From assembly GCA_900128565.1 (NCBI GenBank), contig LT636009.1:1-23187 (forward strand): a stretch of 23,187 bases of DNA. Reading direction: 5' to 3'. Shown one piece after another: positions 18,462-23,187 of this stretch. The translations under genes and the position numbers were made by a program. The notes under the pieces were generated by a model. The model was not told where the DNA came from. It ran no database searches and saw only the letters and a program-made list of their open reading frames with translations. How positions within the stretch are numbered: position 1 is the first letter of the stretch; each line of letters opens with the position of its first letter. The DNA is from Stramenopiles sp. TOSAG23-6. Its lineage: Eukaryota > Sar.

Positions 18462-19889
18462 ATGCAAGAAACCTCGAAAGTTCTTTTTGGTACAAATGTA
18501 CCTGATGAAGCTGTCGAGAGCGATTTTTCAAAGCTAGCAACAAAGTTCGGGTCTATTACTAAGTGGCTGCATACTGGAAGAAACGAATGTTTCCTGGAAT
18601 TTAAAGAGAAGGCTATTGCCACTGCTTTTCTTGAACATTATACCAAAACAAAATGTATTATGTATGGCTTTCATGTAGAATGGTATTATAGCCGGCATCA
18701 ATTTCTTTTGTCTCATAGGGAACAGCAAAAAATGGAGAGCTCAAACGAAAAAACTAACGAAATTCCTTCAGAAAAAAAGTTTGATGGAAGTCGTGTTTTA
18801 CTTGTAACTGTATCAAACTTTCAATATCCAATGGTTGTGAAAGACATCAAAAAAATATTTGGCGCATACACGATTATGCGTATCGTATCATTCAAACGCC
18901 AGCAAGAACTAAAGATTCTTATTGAATTTGAGGATGCTTTAGAAGCTGCGAATGCTCGTACATCATTCGACGGAAAAAACGTGTTTACCAATTCTAATAG
19001 ACTCAGTATAGTATATTCTAAATTAAAGTCTATCACTGTCAAGCAAAATGATGACTATAATCACGATTTTACCTGTGAAGCTGTGACGCGATGTCTTCCA
19101 GCTTATAGAAAGAGTCCAGAAAAAACAAAAAATGTTCGAACGCTACAAGACGAAAATGAAGAACAGAATTCAGCAGGCACTACTGTTCTTCACATCTGCG
19201 GTCTTCCAACTGTAACTGTAAAAGACGGAAAAACTTTGAGAAAACAACAAGCTTATACATGTGAAGATTTATTCGCATATTTTGGAATCTATGGTAATAT
19301 TTCCAGAATAAAGATTATTCAAAACAAGCTAAGAGGCTCAGCACTTATTCAGTACAACTCAGAGCATGATGCTACACTTGCTAAGCAGTATACGAATGAA
19401 GCTATTTGGGCTGGCTGTCGTATACACACAAATTTTTCACCTCATCACGCGATTACAGGTACATCAACTTCCATTGAAAAATGCAACGGGTTACACAGAG
19501 GTGGTGCTGTAAGTAGTATAAGTAATATGTTTATGACCCAAGATTTTCCTCCTGAAATACAAAGACAAAGTGGATTTTATCAACTAAATATGGCAGATAA
19601 TCGAAATCTTTCATACCCAACTGCAACTTTGGAAGTTTCAAATATTCCACCTGAAATGCAAAAAATTGAAATATTAACATTGGTCTCGAAATTTCTTGGC
19701 TTCAATCCAGTGGCAGTAAAGTTTTTGCCTGACAGAACAATGGCGTTAATTCAATTTCAATGTGCTGACATTGGTTTACAGGCGCTGGTGGCTTTACACA
19801 ATTATCCGAAACTTGATGTGCAATTTGAATGTCCCAGTGAAGTATCAAGAGGATTACAAGTAATATTTTCAAGTGTAATGTTAAAATGA
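18462..19889 (+). CDS. Polypyrimidine-tract-binding / hnRNP L-like protein with four RRMs
   Basis: A 475-residue protein without introns. RRM1 covers ~6-80 (KVLFGTNVPDEAVESDFSKL). RRM2 covers ~108-190, with the PTB/hnRNP L hallmarks RVLLVTVSNFQYPMVVKDIK, the FDGKNVF stretch and the family extension YSKLKSITVKQNDDYNHDFT. RRM3 covers ~240-335 (TTVLHICGLP, RGSALIQY) and RRM4 ~385-470 (ATLEVSNIPPEM, MALIQFQ). PTB proteins bind U/C-rich RNA and control splice-site choice, polyadenylation and RNA stability in the nucleus and cytoplasm. The RNP motifs are divergent, as usual in this family. The introns in this window carry long T-tracts, natural binding sites for such a protein, but a functional link is speculation. 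It converges on the C2 gene with 84 bp between stops. Confidence 0.88.
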   Translation: MQETSKVLFGTNVPDEAVESDFSKLATKFGSITKWLHTGRNECFLEFKEKAIATAFLEHYTKTKCIMYGFHVEWYYSRHQFLLSHREQQKMESSNEKTNEIPSEKKFDGSRVLLVTVSNFQYPMVVKDIKKIFGAYTIMRIVSFKRQQELKILIEFEDALEAANARTSFDGKNVFTNSNRLSIVYSKLKSITVKQNDDYNHDFTCEAVTRCLPAYRKSPEKTKNVRTLQDENEEQNSAGTTVLHICGLPTVTVKDGKTLRKQQAYTCEDLFAYFGIYGNISRIKIIQNKLRGSALIQYNSEHDATLAKQYTNEAIWAGCRIHTNFSPHHAITGTSTSIEKCNGLHRGGAVSSISNMFMTQDFPPEIQRQSGFYQLNMADNRNLSYPTATLEVSNIPPEMQKIEILTLVSKFLGFNPVAVKFLPDRTMALIQFQCADIGLQALVALHNYPKLDVQFECPSEVSRGLQVIFSSVMLK

Positions 19890-19973
19890 AACAAAAACTA
19901 TTTCAGCAAGCCTACTACATCTACCACTATCATCACATACACTAAGCAAATGCAATAAATTGAAGTTAAAAGA

Positions 19974-20525
19974 TTATTCTAATTCGTCACTCACTGTTGG
20001 ATTTCGTGTAAACATTATTGAAATATCCCCTATTATATTTTGATCTTTTTTAATTCCAGCTCGAGATACCCTTGATTCTAGCGGAATCCTAACCGATAAA
20101 GGCATATCAAAAGCTGGATCACTTTCAGTCTTTCCAGGTTGATGTTTACCCATAACAATTCGTGCTTCTCCTAGAAAATCGTCCGGTGCTTCTGAATTTT
20201 GACCCCAAACTTGCAGGACTAGTTGACTATTGTTTGTTTCTAAATGATCAATCATCTCCATATGATACCATACTGGATTGCCCTCTGAAGGAATTGAATA
20301 ACTTTTGAAATTATGTTGTTCAAGCCTAATGGCAGCTCCTTGTCGAAGATCTACAAAAAAACCTAAAACATAGTAACCGTTGTACTGAACCGCATTAGAA
20401 CCTCGAAGTCCTTTTGCTTCCATACAAACAAGTTTAAATGGTTGAACCTGCACACGAGGCTTGCCTTTATTAAATAGTCCTAAGGGCATTTTTACAGGGC
20501 ATCGCATTAAATTTTTAAGTTTCAT
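19974..20525 (-). CDS. C2-domain protein, probably calcium-independent
   Basis: A 183-residue protein, mostly a single C2-like domain (~25-145) of strands such as FKLVCMEAKGLRG, YYVLGFFVDLRQG, NPVWYHMEMIDHL, QLVLQVWGQN and DDFLGEARI. C2 domains bind membranes or proteins. The first calcium loop lacks the usual Asp residues (GSNAVQYNGYYVLG). Only the DDFLGE end of loop 3 keeps acids, so calcium binding is doubtful. No membrane span or signal peptide is seen. The short basic N-terminus (MKLKNLMRCPVKM) might hold a lipid or targeting signal, but I cannot assign one. Partner and pathway are unknown. It diverges from the membrane LRR gene. Confidence 0.75.
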   Translation of the reverse strand: MKLKNLMRCPVKMPLGLFNKGKPRVQVQPFKLVCMEAKGLRGSNAVQYNGYYVLGFFVDLRQGAAIRLEQHNFKSYSIPSEGNPVWYHMEMIDHLETNNSQLVLQVWGQNSEAPDDFLGEARIVMGKHQPGKTESDPAFDMPLSVRIPLESRVSRAGIKKDQNIIGDISIMFTRNPTVSDELE

Positions 20526-20774
20526 TGTGCGTGTATTTGTTGATTCGTAACGTCGTCCCGTATCCCTACGTAGGGCTATAATATATGTCCTCTATACTTA
20601 CCTATTATATTGGATACCAAAAATGACACGAAATTCTTAAATTATTTGATTTTTCGATTTGCTACCTTTTTTTAATTTTTTTTTTGTCTTTACCACATAC
20701 GTCATTGAAGAGAGTATACGTAACAATACGTTTCTTTTACAGTTTTTACATGCTATAGTATCTATACATAAAAA
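20526..20774. promoter_or_regulatory. Bidirectional promoter region, C2 gene / membrane LRR gene
   Basis: This 249-bp spacer between divergent starts contains the 12-bp perfect palindrome CCCTACGTAGGG at ~20564-20575, followed by TATAATATATG (possible TATA region), and further TACGTA/TACG words at ~20700-20730. The palindrome is a plausible binding site for a dimeric factor acting on either gene. Confidence 0.45.
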
Positions 20775-21857
20775 ATGATGATGAAATTACTTGTACTATT
20801 GATGGTATTTATTACTTATTGCGCTAAAGGTGAAGTACCTGATGGAGAAAAGGCTGCTCTAAAAAAGTTGTATTCCGCAACTAATGGAGAGAATTGGCAG
20901 TGGGGAGGTTTTGCACCCTGGGAGATAAATGGAACTGGATCTGTTTGCGGTTGGAAGGGCGTAAAGTGCAATTTCGAAAAAACCGCTGTAATTGAGTTAA
21001 ACCTAACTCACAAAAACCTATCTGGTTCATTTCCAAACGAAATTGGTCGACTAACAAATCTCGAAATTTTGTGGTTGGACCACAACAAACTATCTGGCTC
21101 AATACCAAAAGAAATTGGTCAACTAAGAAAGCTCAGAGAAATGTACTTGTCAAGGAACAAACTATCTGGTGCAATTCCAACGGAAATTGGTCAACTAACA
21201 AAGCTCGGATGGTTGGACTTGTCATATAACCAACTAACTGTTCCGATTCCAACAGAAATTGGTCAATTAAAAAATCTCTTTTATTTGTTATTGGGAAACA
21301 ACAATCTTAGTGGTCCAATTCCAAAAGAAATTGATCAACTAAAAAAGCTCAGAGTTTTGGAATTGGAAGGCAACAAACTATCTGGTTCAATACCTTCTGA
21401 AATTGGTAAACTAATAAAGCTCCAACATTTGGACTTTTCAGACAACAACTTATTTGGTGAAATACCTTCTAAAATTGATCAATTATCGAATCTCACACGT
21501 TTGAATTTGTCAAACAACTTACAGTTATGCACAAAACTTTCGAGAATTCATTTTTGTAGAAATGTGCCTGAATGTTGGGTATCGTATACTCCTAAAAGTA
21601 AAGGTATTTATGACAAGTGTCCAGAGATTATGAAAAAAAGAAAAAAAAGCAAAGGAAACAATACGACAAAAGTCTCAAATCAACGATGGGCACCATTTGT
21701 TATTATTGGACAACGATGGGTACCATTTGTTATTATTGCAAGTACTTTAAGTGTTTTACTAATTGTATTTATTTTCTGTTGGTGTCACCGACAATGTTCC
21801 AAGGGTAAGAAAGTAGATAAGCCAACAATTGTCTCTGATAGTTATGCACATGTGTAG
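20775..21857 (+). CDS. Secreted/membrane leucine-rich-repeat protein (plant-type LRRs, no kinase)
   Basis: 360 residues from ATG 20775. A signal peptide (~1-19, MMMKLLVLLMVFITYCAKG) is followed by an N-terminal cap with DGEKAALKKLYSATNGENWQ and VCGWKGVKC, then about eight 24-residue LRRs of the form LxLxxNxLSGxIPxEIGQL. A C-terminal cysteine cap (LQLC...HFC...PECW) comes next, then a Lys-rich stretch, a membrane span (~322-345) and a short Cys/Lys cytosolic tail ending DSYAHV. The ectodomain resembles plant receptor-like proteins and those common in some algae and other protists, with roles in ligand recognition or adhesion. No intracellular kinase follows. A 30-bp tandem duplication lies just before the span (RWAPFVIIGQRWVPFVII). 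A palindromic module lies 20 bp past the stop, so an alternative spliced end cannot be excluded. Confidence 0.85.
   Translation: MMMKLLVLLMVFITYCAKGEVPDGEKAALKKLYSATNGENWQWGGFAPWEINGTGSVCGWKGVKCNFEKTAVIELNLTHKNLSGSFPNEIGRLTNLEILWLDHNKLSGSIPKEIGQLRKLREMYLSRNKLSGAIPTEIGQLTKLGWLDLSYNQLTVPIPTEIGQLKNLFYLLLGNNNLSGPIPKEIDQLKKLRVLELEGNKLSGSIPSEIGKLIKLQHLDFSDNNLFGEIPSKIDQLSNLTRLNLSNNLQLCTKLSRIHFCRNVPECWVSYTPKSKGIYDKCPEIMKKRKKSKGNNTTKVSNQRWAPFVIIGQRWVPFVIIASTLSVLLIVFIFCWCHRQCSKGKKVDKPTIVSDSYAHV
21686..21740 (+). repeat. 30-bp in-frame tandem duplication before the membrane span
   Basis: Two copies of a 30-bp unit (CAACGATGGG(C/T)ACCATTTGTT...) encode QRW(A/V)PFVII twice. One base differs between the copies, so the duplication is recent. 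It lengthens the stretch just outside and within the start of the membrane span. Confidence 0.85.
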
Positions 21858-22220
21858 TGTATATACTTGTTTTTTTGTACGAAATTTTGTACCTAACGAT
21901 TTTTTGACTCAAAAAAAAAATTAAGAATTACGATAAAGTTTAAAAGTTTACGACTCTTGAAAAAAATAAGAAAACAATACAAAAATAATTTAAATTATTG
22001 GGAAAGATAAAAAACAATTTGTTTTAATTTCATTTCAATTCAATCATTTCAAAAGAGAAAAACAAATTAAAATGATATTTAATTTTTCGATTTTTTTGAT
22101 TTNCTATTTTTTATTTTACTTCTGACGCGAAAATCGCGTACTAGCAAGCTTTTCCCAGTTATAGTGTCTTCCTTTTTTTCAAACGTGTACAATATAAATT
22201 TCAATCACAGTGCAGAAAAC
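21858..22220. other. Intergenic region with palindromic module; promoter of the psuG-like gene
   Basis: 363 bp between the LRR stop and the psuG-like ATG. It contains a full palindromic module at 21870-21896, then a very A/T-rich stretch with an ambiguous base at 22103 and poly-T runs. TTCTGACGCGAAAATCGCGTACTAG (22119-22143) includes the words CGCG and GCGTAC and a CGCGA...TCGCG inverted element. The frame upstream of ATG 22221 is open back to 22164 but has no ATG. Confidence 0.45.
21870..21896 (+). repeat. Palindromic module outside a coding intron
   Basis: A T-tract, then GTACGAAATTTTGTAC (21877-21892), then CTAACGATTTTTTGA, the same order as in the introns. It starts 20 bp after the stop of the membrane LRR gene, so it lies in the 3' UTR or in an intron not otherwise visible. 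Confidence 0.75.
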
Positions 22221-23187
22221 ATGTTACGTTCATTCACACATGGTACTAGACTAACTGTTACAAACATATCCAGTGTTTTTCGTGGAGTTTCTACTTCTTC
22301 CAACTCTCCTGTTTTGCAACTCAACAGGGAGGTCAGGGAGGCACTTGACGCAAGCAAGCCTGTTGTAGCTTTAGAGTCTACGATTATTTCACATGGTATG
22401 CCATATCCACAAAATGCTGAGACGGCTATTGCCGTTGAACAAATTGTCCGTGATGGTGGAGCAACTCCTGCTACTATTGCAATTTTGGATGGAAAAATTC
22501 ACGTAGGTCTCACAAACGATCTTCTTGATGAACTCGCGCGATCCGGAAAGTCAGTGCAAAAATGTTCAAGGCGCGATTTACCTGTCGTTATGGCACAAAA
22601 ACGTCATGGCGCAACTACTGTCGCTGCAACAATGTACATCGCTCATTTAGCTGGAATTGATGTATTTGTGACGGGGGGAATTGGTGGTGTACACCGAGGA
22701 GTGGAAGAAACTTTAGATATTTCTGCTGATCTCACAGAACTTGGGAAAACACCCGTAGCAGTTGTTTGTGCAGGAGTTAAATCAATTTTAGATATTCCTC
22801 GCACGTTAGAAGTGTTGGAAACACAAGGTGTTCCAGTGATGACTCTTGGTGCAAATAACTTTCCGGCTTTTTTTTCTCCTGACTCTGGTATACAATGTAA
22901 GAAACCTACATTCATTTCAGATTTCAATTTTCAATTTTCAATTTGTTTTCGTACGAAATTTTGTACCTAACAAAAAACAAAAAAACAAAAAAACAAAAAA
23001 GATTTGTTTTTTGACATTTACGTTTTCATCATTCATTGTCAAATCTAATGAATTTCAAATTTGAGTTTGTTTTTACTCCACATCACCATATACAATTGAC
23101 TCAGAAATAGAAGCTGCTGCTGCTATATATGCATGTTTTATTTTTTTTCAAATTCGATTTTTTTTTCGTACGAAATTTCGTACCTAA
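22221..23187 (+). CDS. Pseudouridine-5'-phosphate glycosidase, mitochondrial-type, partial
   Basis: Exon 1 is 22221-22896 and exon 2 ~23084-23134, after which the gene leaves the window. I chose ATG 22221 because the open frame upstream lacks ATG and residues 1-30 ([20 protein letters not shown]...) form a basic, Ser-rich mitochondrial presequence. The enzyme family (PsuG/indigoidine A) splits pseudouridine 5'-phosphate into uracil and ribose 5-phosphate, or runs in reverse. Family motifs seen include [48 protein letters not shown] and [11 protein letters not shown], whose Lys is the expected catalytic residue. Exon 2 gives [17 protein letters not shown], and joining it straight to FFSPDSGIQ reproduces the family spacing. 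The C-terminal quarter is missing. In bacteria a sugar kinase (PsuK) partners this enzyme; in eukaryotes they are often fused, and a fused kinase might follow. Confidence 0.88.
22897..23083 (+). other. Intron 1 of the psuG-like gene, palindrome family with extra insert
   Basis: 187 nt from GTAAG to CCACAT. It includes a perfect-order module (GTTTTC, GTACGAAATTTTGTAC at 22951-22966, CTAAC), three or so CAAAAAA units, and then a second stretch ACGTTTTCATCAT...GAATTTCAAATTT resembling the 5' part of the LRR-gene intron but interrupted by ~17 bp. A GATTTG..GACA / TGTCAAATC stem is also possible. The junction can slide over a shared AT, so GT-AT, TG-CA or AT-AC termini give the same mRNA. The nearest in-phase AG (23065) would add six residues absent from the family. 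Confidence 0.65.
23135..23187 (+). other. Start of intron 2 of the psuG-like gene (3' end beyond window)
   Basis: After exon 2 (...AAAAIYA) the sequence becomes GTTTTATTTTTTTTCAAATTCG, a T-tract, and the best copy of the module, GTACGAAATTTCGTAC (23168-23183), then CTAA as the last bases of the window. This is the layout of the other introns, so an intron is very likely. The exact donor (GT at 23135) is inferred. Confidence 0.6.

Noticed and set aside
18487-18506. GGTACAAATGTACC-like palindrome at the start of the PTB-like gene
   Set aside because: It codes for conserved RRM1 residues (FGTNVPDE) and lacks the T-tracts and CTAA of the module.
22846-23064. Plus-strand open frame overlapping the end of psuG-like exon 1
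   Set aside because: It runs through intron sequence in another frame; the psuG-like frame has clear family motifs up to 22896.
22895-23081. U12-type AT-AC intron in the psuG-like gene
   Set aside because: The ATGTAAG...CCAC reading is possible because the junction slides over AT, but the 5' end does not match ATATCCTTT and no TCCTTAAC branch motif was seen. The family pattern explains it better.

Overview
This is an AT-rich, gene-dense stretch of nuclear DNA from a eukaryotic microbe. It has histone-fold TAF9, a four-RRM PTB-like protein, an MRH-domain sorting receptor, a FAM184-type coiled-coil protein and GT-starting introns. There are no rRNA or tRNA genes, no prokaryotic operons and no CRISPR arrays that I can see. 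The voltage-sensor/nucleotide-cyclase fusion, GSIPxEIGQL-type leucine-rich repeats, a FAM184 family member and many coiled-coil or IQ proteins suggest a flagellated protist, perhaps a stramenopile. That placement is an inference and is not proven by the window.

Layout, left to right: a partial EF-hand/transmembrane protein (-); a voltage-sensor/ectodomain/class III cyclase (-); a disordered protein with a frame change at an A8 run (+); an M6P-receptor/Atg27-like membrane protein (-); a RING-UIM protein with one intron (+); TAF9 (-); a FAM184-like coiled coil (+); a 7-IQ coiled-coil protein with one intron (+); an LRR/repeat protein with one intron and many ambiguous bases (-); a PTB-like RNA-binding protein (+); a C2-domain protein (-); a membrane LRR protein (+); and the 5' part of a mitochondrial-type pseudouridine-5'-phosphate glycosidase with two introns (+). 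Five of the twelve gene junctions are divergent (head-to-head) with 236-364 bp between start codons. Several promoter regions carry GTCGAG/CTCGAC motifs. Convergent gene ends are separated by only 70-368 bp.

The most unusual signal is a family of related introns. They share a module of the form T-rich tract, then GTACGAAATTTCGTAC (a perfect 16-nt palindrome in its best copy), then CTAA. Intact or degenerate copies lie in all five introns I can define, and two further copies lie between genes. In four introns the reading frame, and in two of them protein homology as well, place the 3' boundary after CAT rather than after AG. The intron ends can also pair with each other (CGTT near the 5' end with AAYG near the 3' end). 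This looks like a mobile, introner-like intron family with non-canonical 3' ends. The window stops exactly at the end of one copy, which fits an assembly break in a dispersed repeat.

The genes do not form one pathway. Two neighbouring plus-strand genes (FAM184-like and IQ/coiled coil) could both serve the cytoskeleton or flagellum. The EF-hand and cyclase genes are adjacent on the same strand and could both belong to calcium/cyclic-nucleotide signalling. Both links are inferences from context.
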